This document shows positions 9,208 through 18,021 of a DNA stretch of 64,000 bases, in pieces. The position numbers were made by a program, and so were the translations under genes. Numbering within the stretch: the stretch's first letter is position 1; each line of letters starts with the position of its first letter. The notes below the pieces were generated by a model. That model was given only the letters and a program-made list of their open reading frames with translations, was not told the DNA's origin and ran no database searches. Origin of the DNA: Billgrantia bachuensis (lineage in GTDB: Bacteria; Pseudomonadota; Gammaproteobacteria; Pseudomonadales; Halomonadaceae); assembly GCF_011742165.1 (NCBI RefSeq), contig NZ_JAAQTO010000032.1, positions 1 to 64,000 of the forward strand, given 5' to 3'.

Positions 9208-10149
9208 TTACAACCTATCCAGCCTTTGAGTCAGCCACTCCCAAAGCGACGGCGAGGCCTCGCCGATAAAGACCAGCTGGCTCTCGCCTTTCGACCAGTT
9301 TTCAAGCTCTCGGCTGGTCAACCGCCCCGCCGCACGCTGCAGCGCCAGCACGCGACCGTCCTCCAGGCGGACGACTCCCTTGAAGCGCAGGATCTGCTTG
9401 GGCATGTCATGCAGTAGCGCACTCAGCTCATTCATGTCGACGGTACCCTCGCGCTTCCAACTGAGCGTCTTGAGCCCCAGGGCTTCGATGCTCGTCGCCG
9501 GGGAAGGCTCCGAGCGCACGCGGCGAAACATCGGCGCCTCGCTCGATGCCGGCCAGAAGACGAAATCCGCCGGCAGCGCTGCCTGGGTGGTTCTCACGTG
9601 ACGGGAGCCGGGCAGCAGGATGGCCTGCTCGAGCCTGGCGATGTCCTGCTCGTCCACCAGGTCGACCTTGTTGATTACCACCAGGTCGGCATTATCAATC
9701 TGGGAGCCCACCAAGTGCCGCAGGGCCGGGCTCAGGTCGGCATGATCGAGCGCCGCATCGACCAGGGAGATGACGGCCTCCAGCCGGGCCCTGGCCCGAA
9801 TGCGCGGGTAGTGCAGGACATTCACCACCCGCTCCGGATCCGACACCCCGCTGCACTCGATCAGCAGATGGTCGAGCTGCCCTCCGCGTCGCTTGATCAT
9901 CGATTCGATGGAAGCGGAGAGTTCACCCTGCAGGCTGCAGCACACACAGCCATTGCTCAGGGTGATCAGGTCGTCGCGACGCTCGTCGACCAGCGCCTCG
10001 TCGATATTGAGCGCGCCGAAGTCGTTGACCATGACCCCGAGCCGACGACCGTCGGCATGCTGCAGCAAATGATTCACCAGGGTCGTCTTGCCGGCCCCCA
10101 GGAAACCGGCCACCACGGTGACACCGAGCTCGGCGGGCTTGTCCTGCAT
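9208..10149 (-). CDS. COG0523 (CobW/HypB/UreG-like) metallochaperone GTPase
   Basis: 313 residues from the ATG at 10149, preceded by GAGGG. Walker A GFLGAGKTT comes near the N-terminus, the metal-binding CVCC motif near residue 70, then the GTP-specificity motif NKVD and a C-terminal CobW_C-type domain. COG0523 proteins are GTP-driven metal chaperones or metal-homeostasis proteins (Zn, Co, Mn, Ni). It directly follows the ureohydrolase remnant and cupin on the same strand. A plausible original job was metal delivery to that ureohydrolase, a binuclear Mn-type enzyme; this is inference. Confidence 0.85.
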   Translation of the reverse strand: MQDKPAELGVTVVAGFLGAGKTTLVNHLLQHADGRRLGVMVNDFGALNIDEALVDERRDDLITLSNGCVCCSLQGELSASIESMIKRRGGQLDHLLIECSGVSDPERVVNVLHYPRIRARARLEAVISLVDAALDHADLSPALRHLVGSQIDNADLVVINKVDLVDEQDIARLEQAILLPGSRHVRTTQAALPADFVFWPASSEAPMFRRVRSEPSPATSIEALGLKTLSWKREGTVDMNELSALLHDMPKQILRFKGVVRLEDGRVLALQRAAGRLTSRELENWSKGESQLVFIGEASPSLWEWLTQRLDRL

Positions 10150-10159
10150 GGTGCTTCCC

Positions 10160-10234
10160 TCAATCACGCTGCAGGACGCCAGGCAGCAGGCAGAGCATCT
10201 CGTTGCCACCCAGCGGCTGGTTGAACGTTGCCAT
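10160..10234 (-). pseudogene. Remnant of agmatinase/guanidinobutyrase-type ureohydrolase, internal deletion
   Basis: A 24-codon frame opens with MATFNQPLGGNEM behind a strong ribosome site (GGAGGAG, 7 bases before the ATG at 10234). That is the N-terminus I know from guanidinobutyrase/agmatinase proteins (QPLGGNEMPRF...). It continues directly as LCLLPGVLQRD and stops. A segment like EMLCLLPGV is what I expect near the C-terminus of the same family. The simplest reading is an in-frame loss of about 300 codons by recombination at a short repeat encoding Glu-Met. The family match is from memory and needs an alignment. Confidence 0.6.
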
Positions 10235-10235
10235 G

Positions 10236-10544
10236 TTACTTCTCCTCCCGGCTCGCCTTGAGTTCGATCTCGACGAAGGCGAAATAGCCTTCGCCCGCAT
10301 TGATGACGTTGTGCTCGACGCCGGCCAGGCGGCGATAGGAAATGCCGACCTTGACCTCGCTCTCGTGGAATCCCTCGACGGTATGCAGGCGCATCACCCC
10401 ATCTACCAGCGGTATCACGATGTAGTCATGGGGATGGCGATGCCAGCCGGTTTCCGCGCCGGGAGCAAAGTCCCAGCGCGTCACGATGATCTTGTCATCC
10501 TCGAGTTGACGTGTCGGTTCGGCCGACGGCGGTTGGTGCGTCAT
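10236..10544 (-). CDS. Small single-domain cupin
   Basis: 102 residues from the ATG at 10544 (MTHQPPSAEP), behind AGGAGGT. The core WDFAPGAETGWHRHPHDYIVIPLVDG carries the cupin metal-ligand pattern (HRHxHDY), and EHNVINAGEGYFAFVEIE forms the second motif. It lies 9 bases after the TRAP large-permease gene and just before the ureohydrolase remnant, on the same strand. Small cupins in such operons may bind a metal or small ligand; no specific reaction can be assigned. Confidence 0.75.
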   Translation of the reverse strand: MTHQPPSAEPTRQLEDDKIIVTRWDFAPGAETGWHRHPHDYIVIPLVDGVMRLHTVEGFHESEVKVGISYRRLAGVEHNVINAGEGYFAFVEIELKASREEK

Positions 10545-10552
10545 GGGACCTC

Positions 10553-11875
10553 CTAATCGAAAATGAGGCCGGGCAGCCACAGGGCGATCTGCGGAAACAT
10601 CACCAGCAGCACGATGCCGAGTATCTGCATGGCCAGGAACGGGACCACCGAACGGTAAAGGTCGCCGGTCGTGACCTCCGGTGGCGCCACCGAGCGCATA
10701 TAGAACAAGTTGTAGCCGAAGGGCGGGGTCAGGTAAGCACTCTGCATCGCCAGCACGAACAGCGTGGCAAACCAGATGGGATCGAAGCCCAGCGCCTTGA
10801 TGATCGGCACGTAGAGCGGCACCGTGATGAACAGAATGGCTGAATCGTCCAGGAACATGCCCAGCACCAGGTAGCTGAGCAGAATCACGCTGAGCACGAG
10901 GTAAGGGCTCAGTTCGGCGGCCATGATCTGGCCTACGATCGCCTGTCCGGCCCCCAGGGCGATATAGATCTTCGAGAAGATCACCGCGCCGATCATGATC
11001 CACATCAGCATGCCCATGATGCGTGCCGTGCTGAACAGCGCACTGTTGAGCATGGTGACGTTGAGCTTGCCGTGGGCCAGGGCGCAGAGCATGGCACCGC
11101 AGGCGCCCAGGGCCGACGCCTCGGTGGGTGAGGCCACACCGACCGCCATGGTCCCGAGCACCACGGCAATGAGGGCGCCGGGCAGGATCATGGCCTTCAA
11201 AGCGACGACCTTCTGCCAGAAGCCGATCCGCTCGGAAGCCTCGATGGGCGGACCCAGCGCCGGGTTGCGGTAACAGCGAATGCCAATGTAGAGCATATAA
11301 ATCCCGGCCAGCATCAAGCCAGGCATGACGCCAGCGGCGAACAGCTTGCCCACCGATTCGCGGGTCAGGAAGGCGTAGAGGATCATGACCAGCGAGGGCG
11401 GGATCAGAAACCCCAGCGCGCCACCGGCCATGATGGCGCCTGCCGAGAGCTGCTTGCTGTAGCCGCGCTTGAGCATCGCCGGCAGCGCGATCAACCCCAG
11501 GCTCACGGTAGCAGCACCGGTAATGCCCACCATGGCGGCAATCAGGGCGCAGATCACCACGGTTCCCATGCCCAGCCCGCCGCGCACGCCGCCCATGATC
11601 TTGTAGATCATCTGGAAAAGGTCGTCGGCAATACCCGATCGCTCCAGAATCATCCCCATCAGGATGAACAGCGGCAGTGCAACCAGTATGAACTCGTTCA
11701 TCAGGCCGAAGACCGAGGGCAGCATGATGCCGAGGCTGTCCGGCCCCCAGATCCAGTAGCCGAAGCCGACGCCCACTCCCATCAGGGTCCAGGCCAGCGG
11801 CACCCCGAAGAACATCAGGGTCAGCATGGCGCCGAACATCAGCAGCGTCAGCAATATTGGGTCAATGCTTACCAT
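10553..11875 (-). CDS. TRAP transporter large permease (DctM-like)
   Basis: 440 residues from the ATG at 11875 (MVSIDPILLTLLMFGAML). The protein is hydrophobic throughout, about 12 membrane segments, with family features such as LVALPLFILMGMILERSG, AMVGITGAATVSLGLIALPAMLKRGY and SPTEASALGA. It forms the ion-driven channel of a TRAP system with the small permease, whose gene it overlaps by 14 bases, and the binding protein at 12446-13492. The substrate is unknown; the guanidino/amide enzymes nearby suggest a nitrogenous acid. Confidence 0.9.
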   Translation of the reverse strand: MVSIDPILLTLLMFGAMLTLMFFGVPLAWTLMGVGVGFGYWIWGPDSLGIMLPSVFGLMNEFILVALPLFILMGMILERSGIADDLFQMIYKIMGGVRGGLGMGTVVICALIAAMVGITGAATVSLGLIALPAMLKRGYSKQLSAGAIMAGGALGFLIPPSLVMILYAFLTRESVGKLFAAGVMPGLMLAGIYMLYIGIRCYRNPALGPPIEASERIGFWQKVVALKAMILPGALIAVVLGTMAVGVASPTEASALGACGAMLCALAHGKLNVTMLNSALFSTARIMGMLMWIMIGAVIFSKIYIALGAGQAIVGQIMAAELSPYLVLSVILLSYLVLGMFLDDSAILFITVPLYVPIIKALGFDPIWFATLFVLAMQSAYLTPPFGYNLFYMRSVAPPEVTTGDLYRSVVPFLAMQILGIVLLVMFPQIALWLPGLIFD

Positions 11876-12431
11876 CGGAATCCCCCCGGCTCTCGGTGTC
11901 CTGACCGGTCGAGGGATCGGTCTCCAGGGGGTGCCCAAGCAGGGTACAGAGGTGGCGCAGGGTATTGGCCAGCATTTGCAGCATAATCAGCAGCACGGCC
12001 AACGGAATCATCACCTTTACTGGCCAGATGATCGGTGCCCAGGTGCTGCGGAAGGAGCGCTCCTGCATGGCCACCGACTGCATGGCGAAGTCGTAGGCGC
12101 TCTCCAACAGCAGCGACAGCAGGATCAGCGTGAGCACGCCGATGAGAAAGGAAACCAGCGCCTGGCCCTTCGTCGAGAGGCGCTGGTAGAAGATATCGAT
12201 CCGCACATGGCCATGCCACTTCTCGGTATAGGCCCCGGCCAGAATGGCATAGACGCCATAGGTCAGGGTCGAGGCCTCATGCGCCCAGTTGGTGGGCGAG
12301 CGCAGCAATTGCCGCGCCGCCACCTCATACACCAGGATGCAAACCAAGGCGAAGCCAAGCCAGGCAACGAACCGCCCGAGCCACTCGCTCAGGCGGTCCT
12401 GCCAGCGGATCCAGGCATGAAGCAGATGCAT
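11862..12431 (-). CDS. TRAP transporter small permease (DctQ-like)
   Basis: 189 residues from the ATG at 12431 (MHLLHAWIRW), with four hydrophobic segments and the usual second-helix pattern (VCILVYEVAARQLLRSPTNWAHE...TYGVYAILAG). It overlaps the large-permease gene by 14 bases and follows the binding-protein gene by the same order as in dctPQM operons. An upstream in-frame ATG at 12449 would overlap the binding-protein stop and is less likely. Confidence 0.85.
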   Translation of the reverse strand: MHLLHAWIRWQDRLSEWLGRFVAWLGFALVCILVYEVAARQLLRSPTNWAHEASTLTYGVYAILAGAYTEKWHGHVRIDIFYQRLSTKGQALVSFLIGVLTLILLSLLLESAYDFAMQSVAMQERSFRSTWAPIIWPVKVMIPLAVLLIMLQMLANTLRHLCTLLGHPLETDPSTGQDTESRGDSDGKH

Positions 12432-12445
12432 CGCTGGACTCCCGG

Positions 12446-13492
12446 TCACTCGAGGCGACCCTTGTCACGGGCCATGTCGCGGATCATCTCGATGGCCTCG
12501 GCGGCTCGCGGCGACTTCTCGGCCTCGGCATCCCAGACTTCCTGAGCCGCCTCGGTCATCGCCACCACGTCGCTTTCGGGCAGGGTGGTGATCTCGAACA
12601 TATGGGCCGCTTCCTCGTTCCACTCGACGAACTTCTGGTGACGGTAGTCGGCCCACTCGGCGGTGACGTCCATGAACGTTTCCTGAAGGTCCTCCGGCAT
12701 GCGGTTCCAGACGTTCTGGTTGACCAGCACGTTGTCGACGAAGCCCGGGTAGAGCATGTTCATTTCGGTGTAACTGGTGGCCACCTCGTTGAGCTTGAGC
12801 ACCGAGTAGTCATAGGGGCCGCCATAGATCAGACCATCGATGGCGTTGGTACTCAGTGCGATGTAGAACTCCTGCGGCGGAATGTAGACGGTAGGAATGT
12901 CGAAGTGGTTGAGCACCGCCGAGACGGAGGGGGTCGCACGGATCTTGAGTTCGCTCAGGTCGGCCAGGGATTCGACCGGCTCCTTGGTGAGGAGGTCGAA
13001 CTTGCCGCCGTACACCGGCACGGTGTAATGCACGCCCTGCTCGGCATAGTTTTCGGCCAACAGTTCACCGAGGCCACGCTCGTTCCATAGCTCCTTGGCT
13101 TCGTCGAGATCGGTCCAGGCCATGGGAATGCCCGACTCGAGCACCGCGGTATCCATCTGCCCACCCCAGTAGCCGCCGTAGCCATAGATGGCCTGCAGGG
13201 TGCCGCTGCGCAGTGCCGAGAACATCTGGTCGTTGGGTACCAGCTCGCCGCCGCGGAAGATGTTCAACTTGATGCGGCCATCGCTGGCCTCATGCAGCAT
13301 GTCTTGAAGACGCTGGAAGATCGCGTCCTCTTCGGTGCCAGTGTAACGCTGCATGCGGATCTCGATGACGTCGCCGTCCTGGGCCAGTGCGACGACCGGA
13401 AAGGCCAGGGCACTGCCCGCCAGGGCCAGGCACGCCAGGCCGGCCTTGATGGAAGTGGTAATGGGTCGAATGGCGAACTTGTTGTTATCCAT
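12446..13492 (-). CDS. TRAP transporter periplasmic binding protein (DctP-like)
   Basis: 348 residues from the ATG at 13492 (MDNNKFAIRPITTS), with a signal peptide ending near VVALAQDGD and AGGAGAA upstream. Family signatures include LKIRATPSVSAVLNHFDIPTVYIPPQEFYIALSTNAIDGLIYGG, in which the Arg of KIRATP is the usual carboxylate-binding residue of TRAP binding proteins. It starts the TRAP operon, 31 bases after the M20 hydrolase gene, so the hydrolase is probably co-transcribed. Confidence 0.88.
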   Translation of the reverse strand: MDNNKFAIRPITTSIKAGLACLALAGSALAFPVVALAQDGDVIEIRMQRYTGTEEDAIFQRLQDMLHEASDGRIKLNIFRGGELVPNDQMFSALRSGTLQAIYGYGGYWGGQMDTAVLESGIPMAWTDLDEAKELWNERGLGELLAENYAEQGVHYTVPVYGGKFDLLTKEPVESLADLSELKIRATPSVSAVLNHFDIPTVYIPPQEFYIALSTNAIDGLIYGGPYDYSVLKLNEVATSYTEMNMLYPGFVDNVLVNQNVWNRMPEDLQETFMDVTAEWADYRHQKFVEWNEEAAHMFEITTLPESDVVAMTEAAQEVWDAEAEKSPRAAEAIEMIRDMARDKGRLE

Positions 13493-13523
13493 GGTGTTCT
13501 CCTGCTGATAGGAAGCGTCAAGC

Positions 13524-15128
13524 CTACCGGGGTGCCTGGGAGCACTCATTGGGTGCCGGAATCACCCAGTCGTTTTCACCACGTGGCGTGGTAATGTATT
13601 CGGGCCAGCGGAAATGAATCGGCGGTTCGTAGTCGCATAGCGGGGCCAGCCATTGATCTCCGCCGATGCCGCCACCGGTACGCCGTTCGAACTCGGCCTG
13701 CGCTGCGCTCAGCGCCTCCGGCTGCTGGAACAGGTCGAGCAGGGTCAGCCCCACCGTCTTCGCTGCCGTCTCGATCATGGGGTCGATGCACGGCGCCAAC
13801 CCGCCCAGGGCGTTCATCACCCAGTCAGGGTAGGCGCCGCCATCGTCGCGGGGTGCCAGCGCCGGCCGCCCGATGTAGAGGCGCACGGTCGGCGCATGCC
13901 AGCTGTATTCGGTGTAGTCGTCGGAGGTGAAATGGGTCTGGTTGGGCGGCAGTATCTGACGCAGTTCACGCTCCGCGTCCTGCGGCTTGCGCAGGGTCTC
14001 GATATCGGCCAGGAAGGGTTTCTCCATCGGCGCCATGCCCAGGTTGGCCTGGATCCGGCGGGCCAGCTCGATCGCCTCGTCGCCCAACCGCGGCGCGCCG
14101 ACCCGCTCGAGGTTGGCGTAGGTCAACTCGGCCAGTGCATGGTTGGGCAGCCCGGGGCGCGACTTGGCGACCCAGTGGCGCTCGACCCGGCAGTGGGTCA
14201 GCTTGGCCACGGATTCGGCGATATGGTCGAGCCCCCTGACCACGTGTTCGGCCTGTTCCACCGACGAGACGCGAATGAAGTACTGGATCTGCGACATCTG
14301 CGCCGCCAGGTTGTCGGCGGTGGCCTGGCCGGCGTTCAGGATCGCCTCGTTCATCGACCAGTTCAGGCCGCTGGCCAGCACGTGCTCGCGCAGTGCCTTG
14401 GCGTTGGTATACATCTGGGTGACGGCGTCGTTGGCGCCGGGGGCGCGAGCGCTGGCATGCGAAGCCGCGATGGGCGAGTGGCTGCCGCGAGTCATCCAGG
14501 TCTCGGGGCTGTCGCACAGGAAGGTATAGATGACCCCGTAGGCGGCGCCGCAGTGAGTGTCCCAGCGCGTGGTATTGCACAAAGGCAACATGTAGAAGGG
14601 ATGGAAGCTGATCGCCGCATCCAGGTCGTCGTAATAACCGCGCGCCGCATGAATCGGCTTCGAACCGCGCACCTTCTCGGCCGGCTCGCCGAAGAATTTC
14701 AGCTTACCGCCGATGCCCTGCTCCTTCATCATGGCCTGCATGGCCAGAAAGCCCCCCAGCGACCCCATGCCCAGCGCGGAGTGCGGGTCGGTGTGGCCAC
14801 CGGCCCAGGGGCTCAGGTTGTCGCGGGGGCGTTTCACCACGTCGGCCGCCTGGCAATTGCCCGGCACCGCATCGTACTCGGCGTAGCCGCCGAGCGTGGG
14901 GCCTTCGCCGTTACTCCAGGTGGCGCAGAAGGCCGTGGGCATGCCGCCCGAGCCCTCTTCCACCTCGAAGCCATGCTCGCGCAGCAGGTCGACATAGAAG
15001 CGCGCCGAGCGGTATTCCCGCCAGGCGGTTTCGGCGTAGTGCCAGATGGTCTGGTTCCACTCGGAAAGCTTGGGCATCAGCGCTTCGACGCGCCGGGTGA
15101 GAGCATCACGTTGAGTCTGCGTGGTCAT
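13524..15128 (-). CDS. M20-family metallo-amidohydrolase (AbgB-like)
   Basis: 534 residues. The order of segments follows M20 aminoacylase/carboxypeptidases of the AbgB branch: LPKLSEWNQTIWHYAETAWREYRSA at the N-terminus, GYAEYDAVPG, the metal-site region GGHTDPHSALGMGSLGG, FFGEPAEKVRGSKP and the dimerisation domain. The family hydrolyses N-acyl or amide bonds using two Zn or Mn ions. It is probably cytoplasmic, because no signal peptide is seen. It heads the operon M20-TRAP-cupin-ureohydrolase remnant-GTPase and is divergent from the LysR gene at 15222. Substrate unknown; an N-acylated or peptide form of a guanidino amino acid would fit. Confidence 0.82.
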   Translation of the reverse strand: MTTQTQRDALTRRVEALMPKLSEWNQTIWHYAETAWREYRSARFYVDLLREHGFEVEEGSGGMPTAFCATWSNGEGPTLGGYAEYDAVPGNCQAADVVKRPRDNLSPWAGGHTDPHSALGMGSLGGFLAMQAMMKEQGIGGKLKFFGEPAEKVRGSKPIHAARGYYDDLDAAISFHPFYMLPLCNTTRWDTHCGAAYGVIYTFLCDSPETWMTRGSHSPIAASHASARAPGANDAVTQMYTNAKALREHVLASGLNWSMNEAILNAGQATADNLAAQMSQIQYFIRVSSVEQAEHVVRGLDHIAESVAKLTHCRVERHWVAKSRPGLPNHALAELTYANLERVGAPRLGDEAIELARRIQANLGMAPMEKPFLADIETLRKPQDAERELRQILPPNQTHFTSDDYTEYSWHAPTVRLYIGRPALAPRDDGGAYPDWVMNALGGLAPCIDPMIETAAKTVGLTLLDLFQQPEALSAAQAEFERRTGGGIGGDQWLAPLCDYEPPIHFRWPEYITTPRGENDWVIPAPNECSQAPR

Positions 15129-15221
15129 TCAGGCTCCTCTCGGGAGTGTTGTTGCTTTGAAATCCACTATAGAGCAAACTCAACTCATCAAAAGTCAAAA
15201 ATAATCATCGGATTGGTCAAA

Positions 15222-16145
15222 ATGGCTCAACAGAAAGCGAACCATCTCCCTTCGCTGCAGGCCTTGCGCGCCTTCGAGGCCCTGGCCAGGCTTGGCAGCC
15301 TGACCGATGCTGCCGACTATCTCAGCCTTACCCGCAGCGCCATCAGCCACCAGCTGCGACTGCTGGAAAGCCAGCTCAACCTCCGCCTTTACGAGCGTCG
15401 TGGACGCGGGGTGATCCTGACTCCGGCGGGACAGCTCTATGCCGGTGAGGTACGTGAGGTGCTCCAGAGTCTCGAGCGAATTCACGCCAACCTGCCGGAC
15501 CAGGAGTACAACGGTCACGTGCACGTGTGCATGCCGCCCGGCTTCGCCGCCAGCGTCATCAGCCGCCATATCAACGATTTCTATCGTGCCTATCCCACCA
15601 TTCGCCTTCATCTGAGCACCAACCGCGAAGACGAGACGATCAATCAACCCAACTTCGATCTCTTCGTGGTGTTCAGCGACGGCGTTCACACCGATCATCA
15701 TGCCGAGCTGCTGGCACAGCCGATGTACCACCCCGTGTGCAGCCCGACACTGCTCAACGAACTCGACATCACCCACCCTCGCGACCTGGATCGCGCCACC
15801 CTGCTGCATCTGCACGATGTCCACGACTGGCAACTGTGGCTGGCAGCCTGTGGCGGCAAGCACCAGATCAAGGTGGAATCGGGGCTGTACTTCTCGAACA
15901 TCCTGCTGGTGCTGCAGGCGGCCCTGTCCGGCCAGGGAATCGCCATCGGCGATGACGTGGTATGTGGCGACAGCCTGCGTCACGGCCAGTTGGTTCGCCC
16001 CTTCGGCGAGAAGATCCCCAGCGATCGGGCCTACTATCTGGTCACGCCGCATAGCCGGCTGGAAGACCCCAACGTGCAGGCCTTCAGCGACTGGATGAAG
16101 AAGCTGTTGGAGAGCTTGCTCGGCGCTTCTGCCGTGTCCAGTTGA
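15222..16145 (+). CDS. LysR-family transcriptional regulator (GcvA-like)
   Basis: 307 residues from the ATG at 15222 (MAQQKANHLPSLQALRAFEALARLGS). The helix-turn-helix TDAADYLSLTRSAISHQLRLLESQL and the start LPSLQALRAFE resemble the GcvA/AmpR branch. A much longer open frame extends upstream but lies antisense to the M20 gene and has no LysR features. The regulator sits between the divergent M20-TRAP operon and the co-directional amidohydrolase-decarboxylase-dehydrogenase genes, so it probably controls both. Confidence 0.88.
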   Translation: MAQQKANHLPSLQALRAFEALARLGSLTDAADYLSLTRSAISHQLRLLESQLNLRLYERRGRGVILTPAGQLYAGEVREVLQSLERIHANLPDQEYNGHVHVCMPPGFAASVISRHINDFYRAYPTIRLHLSTNREDETINQPNFDLFVVFSDGVHTDHHAELLAQPMYHPVCSPTLLNELDITHPRDLDRATLLHLHDVHDWQLWLAACGGKHQIKVESGLYFSNILLVLQAALSGQGIAIGDDVVCGDSLRHGQLVRPFGEKIPSDRAYYLVTPHSRLEDPNVQAFSDWMKKLLESLLGASAVSS

Positions 16146-16252
16146 GCGATTGAAGCGGCAAGAACGTTCACCTCAGGCGCAAGAAATTAACACCTCATGG
16201 CCTTTTTCACTGGTTTAAGGTGAATCTTGCACAACAATTAGAGGTGATTGCC

Positions 16253-17986
16253 ATGTTCGATCCCTGGCGCTCCAGCCATGCGCCCGCCCCACGCCATGCC
16301 GATATCGTGCTGCAAGGGGGCAAGATCTATACGCTCGATCCCGCACGCCCCTGGGCCGAGGCGCTGGCCATGGCCGGCGGTCGACTGTGCGCCGTGGGAG
16401 ACGACAGTGCCATGCAGGAGTGGATCGGCCCCGATACCCGCGTGATCCCGCTGGGCGGTCGCTTCGTCATGCCCGGCCTGCACGACATGCATACCCATCC
16501 GGACCTGGGGCTGGCCGCCAAGTACGACGATTCGCTCAAGATCGGCATCGAAGACCCTACTCCCGAGCAGGTCAAGCAGGCCATTCTCGACTATGCCGCC
16601 CATCACCCCGGCGACGGCTGGATCCATGGCGCCTATTTCGTACGCTACACCTTTCGCCAGGCCGGGCTGACGCCAGGCCGGGAATGGCTGGACAGCTTCA
16701 TGTCCGACCGCCCCGTGGCCATCCTCGACCGCATGTGGGGCACCATGATGGTCAACAGCAAGGCGCTGGCCCTGGCCGGTATCGACCGCCACACTTCGGA
16801 CCCGCGAAATGGGTACATGGAGCGCGACCCGCTGACCGGTGAACCCACTGGCCTGATGATCGATGGCGCCTATGCCATGATCCACGCCGCCATGCCCCCC
16901 ACGCCGGTGGAGGTGCTGCGCAAGGCCTATCAGGAGGGCCTGCACTTCCAGACCAGCCGCGGCGTCACGGCGACAAAGTACGTGCATGTCTGCGAGCAGC
17001 GGCTGACCGCCCTCAAGCAGCTCGACGATGCCGGCAAGCTCAGCCTGCGCGTGGAGGCGGCCATCAGCTGGCAGGACGACATCTTCCCGGTCAAGCGGCG
17101 CTGGGAGCTGCTGTGCGGCGAACGCCACTACTACGCCAGCAGCCGCCTGAGCGCCAATGCCGTCAAGTTCCACTTCGACGGCACCGTGGAGCCGCGCTCC
17201 TCCTTCCTGCTCACGCCGTGGGAGCGCGGCGACGACTGGCGCGGCAAGATCAATCTCACCCCCGAACACCTGCGCGACATGCTGGTCGACATGGACCGCC
17301 GCGGCATTCGGGTCATTGCCCACTGCACCGGCGACGGCGCCTCCGACCTGTTCCTGGATGCGGTGGCGGCCACCCGGCGCACCAACGGATCCAGCTGCGT
17401 ACGCCATCAGTGCGCTCACAGCACCATCCTGCACGACGCCAACCTCGCCCGCTTCGCCGAGCTGGATGTCATCGCCGAGTTCTCCCCGGCGGCCTGGTAT
17501 CCCTCGCGCTTCACCTCCGGGGCCCGGGCCGGCTATGGGCCGGAGCGCTTGTCTCGCGCCTACAATCTGCGCGGTGTGCTGGATGCGGGCGGTGTGGCGG
17601 TCTTCGGAACCGATTTCCCGGTCGCCTCCATCGACCCCTGGTTGGCCCTGGAGACATTAGTGACACGGCAGAACCCATGGGAACCGGGGGAAGAGCGCTT
17701 CGGTACGCCGATCGGCCTGGAGGAAGCGCTGCGCGTCGCCACGCTCAACGGCGCCTATGCCATGGGCCTGGAGCATGAAACCGGCTCGCTCGAAGTGGGC
17801 AAGTCGGCCGACCTCATCGTGCTCGACCACGATCCTTTCTCGCGCGAGGTGCGCGGCAACCTGCATCGTACCCAGGTCGAGATGAGCTTCCTGCAGGGCC
17901 AGCCGGTCTACGACCGCGACCGCACGCTGATCGATTTCGATCTGGAGGCCACCTGGCACGGCCAGCCGCCTTCGCTGGCCTCGTGA
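16253..17986 (+). CDS. YtcJ-type amidohydrolase (amidohydrolase superfamily)
   Basis: 577 residues from the ATG at 16253, preceded by GAGGTG. DIVLQGGKIYTLDPARP starts the beta-sandwich domain; GLHDMHTHPDLG carries the HxH metal motif; GIRVIAHCTGDGASDLFLDAV and FGTDFPVASIDPWLALE supply the later His and Asp ligands. This matches YtcJ-like metal-dependent hydrolases, which cleave amide or cyclic C-N bonds. It is followed by the AruI-like and aldehyde dehydrogenase genes, probably in one operon. The substrate is not known. Confidence 0.82.
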   Translation: MFDPWRSSHAPAPRHADIVLQGGKIYTLDPARPWAEALAMAGGRLCAVGDDSAMQEWIGPDTRVIPLGGRFVMPGLHDMHTHPDLGLAAKYDDSLKIGIEDPTPEQVKQAILDYAAHHPGDGWIHGAYFVRYTFRQAGLTPGREWLDSFMSDRPVAILDRMWGTMMVNSKALALAGIDRHTSDPRNGYMERDPLTGEPTGLMIDGAYAMIHAAMPPTPVEVLRKAYQEGLHFQTSRGVTATKYVHVCEQRLTALKQLDDAGKLSLRVEAAISWQDDIFPVKRRWELLCGERHYYASSRLSANAVKFHFDGTVEPRSSFLLTPWERGDDWRGKINLTPEHLRDMLVDMDRRGIRVIAHCTGDGASDLFLDAVAATRRTNGSSCVRHQCAHSTILHDANLARFAELDVIAEFSPAAWYPSRFTSGARAGYGPERLSRAYNLRGVLDAGGVAVFGTDFPVASIDPWLALETLVTRQNPWEPGEERFGTPIGLEEALRVATLNGAYAMGLEHETGSLEVGKSADLIVLDHDPFSREVRGNLHRTQVEMSFLQGQPVYDRDRTLIDFDLEATWHGQPPSLAS

Positions 17987-18021
17987 CACGCCACGTCAAT
18001 GCCGCTTTACGGAGTCATGAC

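Noticed and set aside
13653..15221. Long plus-strand open frame running into the LysR gene at 15222
   Set aside because: It is antisense to the M20 hydrolase, has a biased low-information composition and no domain features; LysR features begin only at 15222.
16238..17434. Long minus-strand frame opposite the YtcJ-type amidohydrolase
   Set aside because: Shadow frame; catalytic HxH and downstream ligands are on the plus strand.
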